NCBI GenBank assembly: GCA_008081045.1
Contig: VMDC01000013.1
Span: 88,660-152,659 of the forward strand
Length of the DNA stretch: 64,000 nucleotides
Direction: 5' to 3'
Origin: Gammaproteobacteria bacterium
GTDB taxonomy: Bacteria; Pseudomonadota; Gammaproteobacteria; Pseudomonadales; Pseudohongiellaceae
Made by a program: the position numbers and the translations under genes. Every line of letters starts with the position of its first letter. The first letter of the stretch is position 1. Shown piece after piece: positions 28,167-36,745 of this stretch. The notes beneath the pieces are model-generated. The model did no database searches. It saw only the letters and a program-made list of their open reading frames with translations, and had not been told where the DNA came from.

Positions 28167-28910
28167 ATGGATTGGACCTGGTTTCATAAATGGGGCTCCC
28201 CCAAGTGGTTTTATGAGCTGTCTGGTAAGTGGCTGCCGTGGCTCGTCGGCGCAATGGTCACCTGCCTGCTGATCGGAGTGACCTGGTCGCTGCTGTTCGT
28301 GCCCCAGGATTATCAGCAGGGGCTGACAAACCGTATCTTCTATGTGCACGTGCCTGTCGCGAGCATTTCTTTGGCTTTCTTTCCGCTGATGGCGATGGCC
28401 GGGACCATTTTCCTGGTTTGGCGGATGAAGCTCGCCGATGTTGTTGTAAAGGTGGCCGCACCGCTCGGAGCTTGGTTCACCGCGCTGGCGCTGGCGTCCG
28501 GATCCATCTGGGGAGTGGACACCTGGGGAACCTGGTGGGTCTGGGACGGGCGACTGACTTCTCTGCTCCTGCAGTTTTTCCTGTTGCTGGGTGTTGTGTC
28601 GCTCAGGACCGCACTGGAAGATTCGGAGGGAGCGGCACGGGCTTGCGCATTGCTCAGCATCGTCGGTTGCATCAATGTTGTGGTCATCAAATACTCTGTC
28701 GATTGGTGGAATACGCTTCATCAGCCCTCGACCAACTTCACCCTGGCGACCGATCAGGCGAACGGCCCTGAAATCTGGGTGCCGCTGATCTTCATGATCG
28801 TTGCCGTCTATCTGTTCTTTGCGATAAGCCTCATTCTGTCGACCCGGAATGAAATCTTGCAGAGAGAGAAAAGGGCGCAGTGGGTTATGGACCTGGTTGC
28901 GAAAAGCTAA
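28167..28910 (+). CDS. ccmC: Haem exporter/transferase CcmC
   Basis: CcmC presents haem to CcmE in the periplasm. It carries the tryptophan-rich WWD motif (WGTWWVWDGRLTSLL, near residues 116-130) flanked by histidines in RIFYVHVPVA and NTLHQPS. Six membrane segments fit its 247 residues. The ATG at 28167 is followed by MDWTWFHKWG, as in Pseudomonas CcmC. ccmD follows after 22 bases. Confidence 0.96.
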   Translation: MDWTWFHKWGSPKWFYELSGKWLPWLVGAMVTCLLIGVTWSLLFVPQDYQQGLTNRIFYVHVPVASISLAFFPLMAMAGTIFLVWRMKLADVVVKVAAPLGAWFTALALASGSIWGVDTWGTWWVWDGRLTSLLLQFFLLLGVVSLRTALEDSEGAARACALLSIVGCINVVVIKYSVDWWNTLHQPSTNFTLATDQANGPEIWVPLIFMIVAVYLFFAISLILSTRNEILQREKRAQWVMDLVAKS

Positions 28911-28932
28911 GTCTATCAAGGGCTTCTGGAGC

Positions 28933-29178
28933 ATGCAGTTTTCAAATTTTCAAGAATTCATCGAGATGGGCGGCTATGCCTTTAATGTGTGGTCTGTGTA
29001 TGGCATGTTTCTGATCTTCCTGACGATCAATCTGTACGGCCCGTTGCGTAAAAACAGGCAAATTATTCGAGACCTTAAGCGCCGTTATGCGCTGAATGCT
29101 CAAGTCCCGCCAATGTCTGCTGGTGCCGGCTCGCAGCCCTCACCGGGATCAGAAACCACTGAGGAGGAGAGGACATGA
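28933..29178 (+). CDS. ccmD: Haem exporter small subunit CcmD
   Basis: CcmD is a small one-span protein that stabilises the CcmABCD complex and aids release of holo-CcmE. I start it at the ATG at 28933. The protein is 81 residues with [19 protein letters not shown] leading into a single membrane helix, then a basic stretch ([14 protein letters not shown]) and a low-complexity Pro/Ser/Glu tail. The stop overlaps the ccmE start. Confidence 0.92.
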   Translation: MQFSNFQEFIEMGGYAFNVWSVYGMFLIFLTINLYGPLRKNRQIIRDLKRRYALNAQVPPMSAGAGSQPSPGSETTEEERT

Positions 29179-29636
29179 AAGTTCATCGCCGAAAGCGCTT
29201 GGGTGTCATTCTGTTTGTTGCTGCAGGTCTCAGTGTTGCCGTAGGTCTGACCTTGTATGCGTTGAGCCAGAATATCGATCTGTTCTACACGCCAACTCAG
29301 GTTGCTCAAGGTGAAGTGAATGCGGGACAGCGCATTCGCATAGGCGGCATGGTGCGTGAAGGCTCGGTACAATCTGCCGCGGACAGCCTTGCGGTACGTT
29401 TCGTGGCTACCGATTACGCCAATGATGTGCCAATTTATCACGAGGGCATTTTGCCCGACCTGTTTCGCGAAGGTCAGGGAATTGTGGTCGAAGGCAGTCT
29501 GGACAATGCCGGCGTTTTTCAGGCTTCGCGCGTGTTGGCCAAGCATGATGAAAATTACATGTCACCAGAAGTCAAAGCGGCCCTGGATGCCGCCGGCACC
29601 GCTCCTGAAAGTGCCGCTACGCGACCGGGCACTTAA
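29175..29636 (+). CDS. ccmE: Haem chaperone CcmE
   Basis: CcmE binds haem covalently in the periplasm and passes it to CcmF/H. The haem-attachment motif is [13 protein letters not shown], with the histidine near residue 128 and the conserved tyrosine four residues later. An N-terminal anchor ([23 protein letters not shown]) precedes a beta-barrel domain. It starts four bases before the ccmD stop and has 153 residues. Confidence 0.96.
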   Translation: MKVHRRKRLGVILFVAAGLSVAVGLTLYALSQNIDLFYTPTQVAQGEVNAGQRIRIGGMVREGSVQSAADSLAVRFVATDYANDVPIYHEGILPDLFREGQGIVVEGSLDNAGVFQASRVLAKHDENYMSPEVKAALDAAGTAPESAATRPGT

Positions 29637-29648
29637 AGGACCGGACCC

Positions 29649-31649
29649 ATGATACCTGAACTGGGCTCTTTCTCCCTCATTCTTGCACTGTGTTTAAGCG
29701 CTCTACTGGGCAGCCTTCCCATTGCGGGGGCTCACTACAATAATCCGGTCTGGATCAGCATGGCTCGTCCGTTGACCGCGGGCGTTTTTGTTTTCTTGGG
29801 TCTGGCGATTTCGGCGCTGGCTTACGCCTTTATCACTGATGATTTCTCCGTGTCGTTCGTCGCCCAGCATTCGAATACTCTGCTGCCAATGCGTTACAAG
29901 TTCACTGCGGTGTGGGGTGGTCACGAAGGTTCCTTCTTGCTGTGGACCTTTATGTTAGCTGGATGGATGCTGTCAGTGGGCATCTTCAGCAAAAGCATGC
30001 CGGAGGAATTTGTGGCACGGGTTCTTGGGGTGCTGGGCATCCTGATCTTTGGCTATATCCTATTCATGCTGGCGACTTCTAACCCGTTCGATCGTATCGT
30101 GCCTCTGCCGCCGGCCGATGGTGCTGATCTCAATTCGGCTCTCCAGGATATCGGTTTCATATTGCACCCGCCGACGCTTTATATGGGTTACGTCGGGTTT
30201 TCTGTCGTCTTTGCCTTTGCCATTGCCGCGCTTCTGAGCGGACGGATGGATGCTGCCTGGGCACGTTGGTCCCGCCCTTGGGCGAATGTGGCGTGGGCGA
30301 TATTGACTGTGGGAATAGCCCTTGGCAGTTGGTGGGCATATTATGAGTTGGGCTGGGGCGGATGGTGGGCCTGGGATCCAGTAGAAAATCCCCCCATGAT
30401 TACCTGGCTGTTCGGCACGGCGCTGATTCACTCTCTGGCGGTGACCGAGAAACGCGGAATGTTTAAGAGCTGGACTGTGTTGCTGGCCATTCTCGCTTTT
30501 TCCGGCAGTCTGCTGGGTACTTTCATCACGCGCTCCGGTCTGCTTACCTCGGTACACGCATTTGCCAGCGATCCTTCAAGGGGATTCTTTATTCTTGGCA
30601 TCTTGGGCATCTCGATCGGGGGCTCTCTTCTGCTTTACGCGCTGCGCGCGCCTTTGATGAAGGGCAGCTTCGGTTTTGAATACACCTCGCGCGAATTCTT
30701 TTTGTTGGTAAATAACGTGATTCTGGTGGTGTCGGCCGCGTCGATCTTTCTTGGGACTCTGTTTCCAATGGTCTATCAGGCCGTCACTGACGATCTGATC
30801 AGCATCGGGCCGCCTTACTTCAATACCATCTTTGTGCCCTTGATGATGCTGCTGTTTGTATTTGTTGGTATAGGCCCGTTAAGTCGCTGGAAACAGACAT
30901 CTTGGACCTATCTTGCGGCGCAACTTGGCAAGGTGTTATTCGCCAGTCTGCTGGTTGGGCTGATCTTTCCCTTAATAGTGCTGAGCAAATTCTCTGTCGC
31001 GGCGACGATAACACTGATTCTCGCCAGTTGGATTGTCTTTGCCATTGGCAAAGACATCAGTAATAAAGTCGCAAATAAACGGTCGACTCTTCGTGGTCTT
31101 AAGTCCTTGAGTTTGAGTTACTACGGCATGGTGCTGGCCCACATCGGAATTGCTGTCATGCTTATCGGCGCTGCTCTTACCAGTTTCTTCTCCGAGGAGC
31201 GGAGTGTACTGCTGGCGCCCGGTGAATCCGTTGAGCTAGGGGGTTACCTGTTCACGCTGGAAGGAAGCGCGCGTATTGAAGGGCCTAACTACATCGGCGA
31301 TGAGGCTGAGCTCACTGTGGTTAACGACGGCAAAGTGCTCACGGTATTGTATCCTCAGCGCCGCCTGTACGTGGCCAGCGGGACACCGTCGACTGAGATG
31401 GCCATTGACGCCGGCTTTTTCCGAGATCTGTTTGTCACACTGGGTGAAGAAAAAGGCGCTGGCGCCTGGTCAATGACGCTGTATGTTAAACCTTTTGTAC
31501 GCTGGATCTGGCTGGGTGCCATATTTATGGCGATCGGCGGTACGCTGGCTGCGGGAGACAAACGCTACCGCCGGCTTCGGATAAAAGCGGCAGAGAAATC
31601 GGGCAGGGAGTCTAAAACACAAACCGCAGCGGAGTTGCAGCCAGCGTAA
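29649..31649 (+). CDS. ccmF: Cytochrome c haem lyase subunit CcmF
   Basis: CcmF is the large membrane subunit of the haem lyase. The WGGHEGSFLLW block and the tryptophan-rich GWGGWWAWDPVEN motif are present, with many membrane spans in 666 residues. The motif diverges after VEN: the usual ASFMPW is PPMITW, and the usual FWDP is AWDP. Histidine-bearing loops around ALIHSLAVTEKRG, TSVHAFASDP and LAHIGIAVM remain. It starts 12 bases after ccmE. Confidence 0.95.
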   Translation: MIPELGSFSLILALCLSALLGSLPIAGAHYNNPVWISMARPLTAGVFVFLGLAISALAYAFITDDFSVSFVAQHSNTLLPMRYKFTAVWGGHEGSFLLWTFMLAGWMLSVGIFSKSMPEEFVARVLGVLGILIFGYILFMLATSNPFDRIVPLPPADGADLNSALQDIGFILHPPTLYMGYVGFSVVFAFAIAALLSGRMDAAWARWSRPWANVAWAILTVGIALGSWWAYYELGWGGWWAWDPVENPPMITWLFGTALIHSLAVTEKRGMFKSWTVLLAILAFSGSLLGTFITRSGLLTSVHAFASDPSRGFFILGILGISIGGSLLLYALRAPLMKGSFGFEYTSREFFLLVNNVILVVSAASIFLGTLFPMVYQAVTDDLISIGPPYFNTIFVPLMMLLFVFVGIGPLSRWKQTSWTYLAAQLGKVLFASLLVGLIFPLIVLSKFSVAATITLILASWIVFAIGKDISNKVANKRSTLRGLKSLSLSYYGMVLAHIGIAVMLIGAALTSFFSEERSVLLAPGESVELGGYLFTLEGSARIEGPNYIGDEAELTVVNDGKVLTVLYPQRRLYVASGTPSTEMAIDAGFFRDLFVTLGEEKGAGAWSMTLYVKPFVRWIWLGAIFMAIGGTLAAGDKRYRRLRIKAAEKSGRESKTQTAAELQPA

Positions 31650-31713
31650 TGCTTATTTCAGTCGAGGGGAAACGTAGAAGATTGAGCGTGCTTGCATGTG
31701 AGGGAGGGCTGAA

Positions 31714-32247
31714 ATGGGCAGGCTAGCGTTTTACTTGCCGGTCGCTGGTTTTCTGGCTTTGGCATTACTGCTCTGGCGAGGTCTCTTTCTGGACCCCAAA
31801 GAGTTGCCTTCGATGCTCATTGACAAGCCGATGCCACAATTTCAGCTTCGCACCGTAGACGGAGAGAGTGTCACCAACGCCAATCTGCCCGAGCAGATTT
31901 TTCTCCTCAACGTCTGGGGCAGCTACTGTCTGCCATGCCTTGTGGAGCATCCTACTTTCATGCGTCTTTCTGAGGAAGGTTCGATACCCGTGGTCGGCGT
32001 GAATTACAAGGATCAGTCGGAGCTCGCCAAGAGCTGGCTGGAAACTAATGGTAATCCTTTTGCGTTCAGTATTGAGGACGCCAACGGCAGGTTTGGCATA
32101 GATCTCGGCGTGTATGGAGCCCCCGAAACCTATCTGGTTGATGCTGAAGGTGTCATCCGGTACCGGCACGTCAGTGTGTTGGATGAGACCGTCTGGGCTG
32201 AGGAGTTTCTACCCGCGATTGCTGAACTGCAAGCGGAAAGCCGCTGA
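31714..32247 (+). CDS. ccmG: Thiol:disulfide interchange protein CcmG/DsbE
   Basis: CcmG is a membrane-anchored thioredoxin-fold protein that keeps apocytochrome or CcmH thiols reduced. An N-terminal anchor (residues 5-27) is followed by the active site WGSYCLPC; the more common form is WATWCPTC, so the inter-cysteine pair is unusual (Leu-Pro). The cis-proline region reads YGAPETYLVD. The 177 residues cover the whole family. The stop overlaps the ccmH start. Confidence 0.94.
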   Translation: MGRLAFYLPVAGFLALALLLWRGLFLDPKELPSMLIDKPMPQFQLRTVDGESVTNANLPEQIFLLNVWGSYCLPCLVEHPTFMRLSEEGSIPVVGVNYKDQSELAKSWLETNGNPFAFSIEDANGRFGIDLGVYGAPETYLVDAEGVIRYRHVSVLDETVWAEEFLPAIAELQAESR

Positions 32248-32747
32248 TGCCATTCACTACGAGTTTCAATTCGCTTAGGACTCCGGCTCTCTGGATTCTG
32301 ATGCTTTCGGCTTTTGTTTCTGCCGGGCCTGCAGTGCACGCGCAGGTCGATACCTTTGAATTTCAAACTGTAGAGCAGCAGCAGAGATTCAGACAACTGT
32401 CTGATGAATTGCGTTGTCCCATGTGCCAGAACACGAACCTCACAGGGTCCAGCGGTGGAGTTGCCGAGGATCTGAGGCGCGAAATTCACCGCATGATTCT
32501 GGAAGGCATGACGAACTCAGAGATTGAGCAGTTCATGTTCGAACGATATGGCGAGTTTATTTTCTACAAACCGCGTTTGCGGATGGAGACTCTGTTCCTC
32601 TGGTTTGGGCCGCTTATCTTTCTGCTGATTGGTGGCGCTGCTGCCATCGCTGTCTCACGCAAAGCCGGACAGACGGCACAAAAAAGCCCGGAACTGGATC
32701 ATGCGCAGCGCGAGAAACTGCAGGCGTTACTGAAGGCTAAGGGCTAA
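32247..32747 (+). CDS. ccmH: Cytochrome c maturation protein CcmH
   Basis: CcmH contributes the thiol pair that handles the CxxCH motif of apocytochrome c. The redox motif LRCPMCQNTNL is near residues 51-61, after a signal peptide (residues 13-33). A C-terminal membrane helix (LFLWFGPLIFLLIGGAAAIA) follows. At 166 residues this is the short CcmH, with the TPR part encoded separately as ccmI. It begins at the ATG overlapping the ccmG stop. Confidence 0.95.
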   Translation: MPFTTSFNSLRTPALWILMLSAFVSAGPAVHAQVDTFEFQTVEQQQRFRQLSDELRCPMCQNTNLTGSSGGVAEDLRREIHRMILEGMTNSEIEQFMFERYGEFIFYKPRLRMETLFLWFGPLIFLLIGGAAAIAVSRKAGQTAQKSPELDHAQREKLQALLKAKG

Positions 32748-32771
32748 GCGGCTCGGCTTGGGGATCTCATC

Positions 32772-34043
32772 GTGTTTTGGATAGCCACCGCAGGACTGTT
32801 TTTACTTGCTGCTCTGTTTGTTTTAGGACCGCTTTGGCTACGTGCAAATTCTCAGCCCGCCGACTCTGATGAACTGCGCAAGCAGGCCAATATTGCGCTT
32901 TTTCAGGAGCGAAGCGACGAGCTTGAGGCTGAATTGTCTGCCGGTAATCTTAACCAGCAGCAATTCGATCTTTTGCTGTCTGAACTGCAGCTGGGATTGC
33001 TGGCTGATGTCGAGCTGGAAGATAAGGTCGCATCTTCTGCAAATGCACGGCAAGGAAAAACGGGCAATAACCTGGGGATGCTGAGATCTCTGACCACGCT
33101 GACCTTCCTGATGCCTCTTGCATTCGTGCTGGCTTTACCAGTCTTGGCATACGGGCTTTATAGCCACTGGGGTTATATCGATGATGTGCAGGTTATGGAT
33201 TTGTTTCAGCGCACGGTCGATAACCAGGGGGACAGCGATGAAACCCGCGAACTGATAGTTGCGCTTGGCGAGCTGGCACAATCTAATCCGGACATGCCGT
33301 GGGCATTTTACTTTCTCGCCGAAAATTTTGCGGCGGTTGGACTGTTCGAGGAAGCGCAGATTGCTTACCAGAGGGCAGCAGATTTACTCGATGCGACGCC
33401 CGAGAAAGCACTGGTGCTCGGGCGAATCGCCATGGCCATGTATATCAATACAGAGTTTGTGCTCAGCTCTCAAATCAGGGCAGTTATTGAGGAAGCGAGG
33501 GCGATTAATCCGAATGAGATGTCTGTGCTGCAGCTGTTGGCAGCCGACGCAGAGCAGAGGGAAGATTATTCGGATGCGATCGATTACTGGCGATTGATGA
33601 TTCAGGTCAATCCAAACGGCGAGTTCGCTCAGGAGTTGAGATTCAGAATCGCAGCGGCACAGGAAATACTCGCCGGGCGCGACGGGGAGGCTGCCGGCCC
33701 GAGAATCAGCGTCTCACTCAGCTTGTCACCGGAAGTCGATCTGGCGCCGGACCTTCGAGTCTTTGTGGCTGTTCGTAACGCGGAGCAGGAGGGCCTGCCA
33801 CCGTTGGCGGCTCTCGACACAACCGTCAGCGCTTTACCGGCATCCTTCCAGCTCGACAATTCTTCAGCGGTAGGGCCGTATAATCTTTCTTCAGCTGAAT
33901 CGGTCTACGTAACTGCCCTGGTGTCATTCAGAGGGGTTGCCACACCTTCACCGGGCGATTACCGGGCTGAATCTCCGACGCTTACACTCAACGCTGACGC
34001 GGAGGTGGCGCTTGAGTTGGTATTGTCCGAGCGCCTGCGCTGA
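32772..34043 (+). CDS. ccmI: Cytochrome c maturation protein CcmI (TPR chaperone)
   Basis: CcmI (CycH) holds apocytochromes for haem ligation. Two membrane helices (residues 2-22 and about 105-130) enclose a loop with the family block NIALFQERSDELEAEL. TPR-like repeats follow, for example MPWAFYFLAENFAAVGLFEEAQ with its downstream repeat, and a beta-rich C-terminal domain. The start at 32772 is GTG. It is last in the ccm operon, 24 bases after ccmH; the next gene begins 18 bases after its stop. Confidence 0.9.
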   Translation: MFWIATAGLFLLAALFVLGPLWLRANSQPADSDELRKQANIALFQERSDELEAELSAGNLNQQQFDLLLSELQLGLLADVELEDKVASSANARQGKTGNNLGMLRSLTTLTFLMPLAFVLALPVLAYGLYSHWGYIDDVQVMDLFQRTVDNQGDSDETRELIVALGELAQSNPDMPWAFYFLAENFAAVGLFEEAQIAYQRAADLLDATPEKALVLGRIAMAMYINTEFVLSSQIRAVIEEARAINPNEMSVLQLLAADAEQREDYSDAIDYWRLMIQVNPNGEFAQELRFRIAAAQEILAGRDGEAAGPRISVSLSLSPEVDLAPDLRVFVAVRNAEQEGLPPLAALDTTVSALPASFQLDNSSAVGPYNLSSAESVYVTALVSFRGVATPSPGDYRAESPTLTLNADAEVALELVLSERLR

Positions 34044-34061
34044 AAGCCACCAGGCTGATTT

Positions 34062-34688
34062 GTGCCAATGTACTGGTCGGAATTCATTACGATCGCCGTT
34101 GCTCACCTTCTGGCGGTAGCTTCTCCTGGGCCTGATTTTGCTGTGGTGCTGAAGCAGAGTGTGACAGGTGGAACCCGGCAGGGCATCCTGACCAGCCTCG
34201 GTGTAGGTGCAGGAATACTTATTCATGTCAGTTACTGTCTGCTGGGCATGTCGATTTTGTTTGCGCAATCTGACATGTTGCTCACCGCCATGAAATATCT
34301 GGCAGCGTCGTATCTGGCTTATCTGGGCGTGCAGACAATCTCGGCTTCAAGCCGCCATCGGCCGGCAGCTGAGAGTAACGGCGGTCGGGTGTCGTCTGTG
34401 GGGGCGTTCCGGCTGGGGTTTCTGACCAACGGGTTTAACCCCAAAGCAACTCTTTTCTTTCTGGCGCTATTTGCCGGAGTCATTGACAGTGAAACGCCAT
34501 TGAGAATTCAGCTCTACTATGGCCTGTATATGTCAGCGGCCACGTTTATCTGGTTTGCGGTTCTTTCTGGATTGATCGGACAAGCACAAGTTCGCCAATT
34601 TGTTCTTCAATTTGGCCCATGGTTTGAGCGCGCCATGGGTGTCATCTTGCTGCTACTGGCGGTACAGATCGCGCTGATCAATGTCTGA
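34062..34688 (+). CDS. LysE/RhtB-family amino-acid exporter
   Basis: The protein has 208 residues with about six membrane spans and the family signatures SPGPDFAVVLKQSVTGGTRQG and GFLTNGFNPKATLFFLALF. Members export amino acids such as lysine, threonine or homoserine lactone; the substrate cannot be read here. Start is GTG at 34062 or ATG at 34068. It follows ccmI by 18 bases and may be cotranscribed with the ccm genes. Confidence 0.88.
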   Translation: MPMYWSEFITIAVAHLLAVASPGPDFAVVLKQSVTGGTRQGILTSLGVGAGILIHVSYCLLGMSILFAQSDMLLTAMKYLAASYLAYLGVQTISASSRHRPAAESNGGRVSSVGAFRLGFLTNGFNPKATLFFLALFAGVIDSETPLRIQLYYGLYMSAATFIWFAVLSGLIGQAQVRQFVLQFGPWFERAMGVILLLLAVQIALINV

Positions 34689-34748
34689 CATGCCTTGCCT
34701 TCGTTCCGGGCTTACCCAACTTCGTCTGTCTGCGGTATAGTACCGGCC

Positions 34749-35756
34749 ATGAGTGAAAGCGCTTTTCCTGAAAAATTAGTCGACAAATTCGGGCGTCATG
34801 TGGACTACATTCGCCTGTCGGTTACCGATCGTTGTGATTTTCGGTGTGTCTACTGCATGACCGAAGACATGACCTTCATACCCCGAAGGGAAATACTGTC
34901 GCTGGAGGAGCTTTGTCAGGTTGCCACGGCATTCACTGAACTGGGTGTAAAAAAAATCCGCCTTACCGGCGGTGAACCGCTCGTGCGTACAGATGTCATG
35001 ACACTGATTCAAAAATTGGGCGCGCTTCCGGGTCTACAGGAACTCCTGCTTACCACCAATGGCTCTCAATTGACAACCTATGCTGAACCATTAAAAAAAG
35101 CTGGAGTGAATCGGATCAATATCAGCATTGACAGTTTGCAGGCCGACCGCTTCCAGCGTATCTCCCGGGTCGGCAAGCTTGACAAGGTTTTGGCCGGAAT
35201 CGATGCGGCGGTTGCGCAGGGGTTCGATCGCATCAGGCTGAACTCAGTGGTCATGAAGGGGTATAACGAAGACGAAGTTCTGGCACTCACTGACTTTGCC
35301 TTGGCTCGACATGTGGATATTGCGTTTATCGAAGAAATGCCGCTTGGTGAAGCGTCAGATCACGCCAGAGAAGATACCACCTGCAGTAATGCCTGGGTTC
35401 GTGCGCAGATAGAGAAGAAATATCAGCTGATAGACAGTCCGGCGCGGACAGCCGGCCCTTCCAGATATTCACAGGTGGCCGGTTATCACAGTCGAATTGG
35501 CTTTATATCGCCGGTGACCCACAATTTTTGTGAAGATTGTAATCGTGTTCGCATCACCGTTGAGGGCAGGTTGCTGTTGTGTCTGGGTAACGAGCATTCA
35601 GTTGATCTGCGAGCTATATTGCGGGATGGCTCGAAAGACATGGATGATCTGAAAAGAGCTTTGGTGGCAGCCATGGAAATTAAGCCCGAACGGCACCACT
35701 TTTACGACAAAGATCATGCGCAGCCGGTTAGGCTTATGAATATGACCGGAGGTTAA
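34749..35756 (+). CDS. moaA: GTP 3',8-cyclase MoaA
   Basis: MoaA is the radical SAM enzyme of the first step of molybdenum cofactor synthesis. The SAM cluster motif CDFRCVYCM is near residues 31-39, the second [4Fe-4S] motif is FCEDCNRVRITVEGRLLLC, and the protein ends with the GG dipeptide of the family. I use the ATG at 34749 (MSESAFPEKLVDKFGR), giving 335 residues; a longer frame has no homology. moaB follows after one base. Confidence 0.95.
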   Translation: MSESAFPEKLVDKFGRHVDYIRLSVTDRCDFRCVYCMTEDMTFIPRREILSLEELCQVATAFTELGVKKIRLTGGEPLVRTDVMTLIQKLGALPGLQELLLTTNGSQLTTYAEPLKKAGVNRINISIDSLQADRFQRISRVGKLDKVLAGIDAAVAQGFDRIRLNSVVMKGYNEDEVLALTDFALARHVDIAFIEEMPLGEASDHAREDTTCSNAWVRAQIEKKYQLIDSPARTAGPSRYSQVAGYHSRIGFISPVTHNFCEDCNRVRITVEGRLLLCLGNEHSVDLRAILRDGSKDMDDLKRALVAAMEIKPERHHFYDKDHAQPVRLMNMTGG

Positions 35757-35757
35757 T

Positions 35758-36264
35758 GTGAGCGATTCCAAAATAGCCCTTCCCCTTGCCGTGGTAACGG
35801 TCTCTGATACCCGAACGGAAGAATCGGATAAATCAGGCGGAGTTCTTGTGGGCTGCTTAGAGGAAGCAGGGCACAAGCTTCACAGTAAGCAAATTGTCAA
35901 AGATGATGTCTATCAATTGCGTGCCGAAGTTTCGCGTCTTATTGCGGATCCTGGGGTGAAGGGGGTCCTGATGACTGGCGGTACAGGCTTTACCGACAGG
36001 GACAATACCCTGAAAGCTATCCAGCCTTTACTGGAGCAGCAAATCGAAGGGTTTGGCGAATTGTTTCGTCAATTGTCTTACGAGGAAATCGGCACTTCGA
36101 CGATTCAGTCCCGTGTATTTGCAGGTCTGTCAAACCGAACAATCGTATTTTGTCTACCGGGGTCTCCGGGAGCTTGTCGTACGGGATGGGAAAGCATTAT
36201 TCAATACCAGCTGGATAGCACGCATCGGCCTTGTAACTTCGTGGACAAGCTAGTCGCTGACTGA
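35758..36264 (+). CDS. moaB: Molybdenum cofactor biosynthesis protein MoaB
   Basis: MoaB adenylylates molybdopterin or resembles MogA in doing so. The 168 residues show VVTVSDTRTEESDKSGG at the start, the molybdopterin-binding LMTGGTGFTDRD near residues 71-82, and VFCLPGSPGACRTGW. The start is GTG at 35758, directly after the moaA stop, so the two genes form an operon. moaC, moaD and moaE are not in the window. Confidence 0.94.
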   Translation: MSDSKIALPLAVVTVSDTRTEESDKSGGVLVGCLEEAGHKLHSKQIVKDDVYQLRAEVSRLIADPGVKGVLMTGGTGFTDRDNTLKAIQPLLEQQIEGFGELFRQLSYEEIGTSTIQSRVFAGLSNRTIVFCLPGSPGACRTGWESIIQYQLDSTHRPCNFVDKLVAD

Positions 36265-36421
36265 ACGGGGTGTTTCAGGGGCGCTTTGGTGGGGCTTGCC
36301 GGTGTCGTCGGCATTGTCCGGTAGGTCACAAATTGCTGGTCAGGCTGATCAGACGCTTCGTCCGTTGTGCCGGGGTGGCGGAAAAGCTGAGTTGTTTCTC
36401 GTTTTGCCAGAGGCAATATAA

Positions 36422-36459
36422 AAACACCGACTCGAGCAGGTTATCTCAAGTCGGTGTTT
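36422..36459. terminator. Intrinsic terminator serving the small gene on the minus strand
   Basis: An 11-base perfect stem (aaacaccgact / agtcggtgttt) encloses a 16-base loop. On the minus strand the stem is followed by TTTTTATATT, a typical U-tract, so it terminates transcription of the small gene at 36518-36631. On the plus strand the tail is shorter, but it may also stop readthrough from moaB. Confidence 0.8.
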
Positions 36460-36493
36460 AGCTGTCGCGGCATTGACTAGTAAGGCCTTGCAT
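36458..36493 (-). CDS. Possible 11-residue mini-ORF after the small membrane protein
   Basis: The ATG at 36493 is preceded by AAGGAGG five bases upstream, a near-perfect ribosome binding site, and opens 11 codons (MQGLTSQCRDS) that end just inside the terminator stem. It starts 24 bases after the stop of the 37-residue gene. It could be a tiny peptide or a chance ATG after a purine-rich stretch. No homology can be judged at this length. Confidence 0.3.
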   Translation of the reverse strand: MQGLTSQCRDS

Positions 36494-36517
36494 AGAGCCT
36501 CCTTGTAGTTTTCTGGT

Positions 36518-36631
36518 TTAGACAGCGGCGTAGAGAATTGCAGCTGGTACGGCCAGCGCGGCGATGACGATCGCCACACTAATCACGGCTGCTTCTGCTA
36601 CTGGCCGTGCTTCCTTAAGCATCTTACTCAT
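36518..36631 (-). CDS. 37-residue single-span membrane protein, unknown function
   Basis: The frame begins with ATG at 36631 after a very strong ribosome binding site (ggaggagg, five bases upstream). The peptide has a positively charged start (MSKMLKEARPVAEAAV) and a hydrophobic helix of about 24 residues to the C-terminus (IVIAALAVPAAILYAAV), so it should span the inner membrane once. A promoter-like sequence lies at 36694-36722 and a perfect terminator at 36422-36459, making a complete transcription unit. I recognise no family; similar sizes are seen in small subunits of membrane complexes, holin-like peptides and type I toxins. The nearest neighbours, moaB and xthA, are on the other strand. 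Confidence 0.65.
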   Translation of the reverse strand: MSKMLKEARPVAEAAVISVAIVIAALAVPAAILYAAV

Positions 36632-36693
36632 GGTTTCCTCCTCCGGAGCGTTGGTGTTGTGTCACTGGCCGCTCCCTCTCCAGTGCGGGGCGC

Positions 36694-36745
36694 ATCGTAA
36701 CACACGGCTTTCCAAAAAGTAACAAAAATGTGTAATAAATACACA
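36694..36745 (-). promoter_or_regulatory. Promoter-like sequence and adjacent palindrome upstream of the small gene
   Basis: Reading on the minus strand, TTACTT (36717-36722) and TACGAT (36694-36699) are separated by exactly 17 bases, a plausible sigma-70 promoter about 60 bases before the small gene. Directly upstream of the -35 is an inverted repeat, tgtgta-N5-tacaca (36729-36745), placed where an activator or repressor could bind. The surrounding region is strongly AT-rich. Confidence 0.45.

Noticed and set aside
28095..28934. Long frame of 279 codons on the minus strand over ccmC
   Set aside because: It is the complement of ccmC, whose residues are clearly homologous. The minus-strand product is rich in Arg, His and Gln with no domain.
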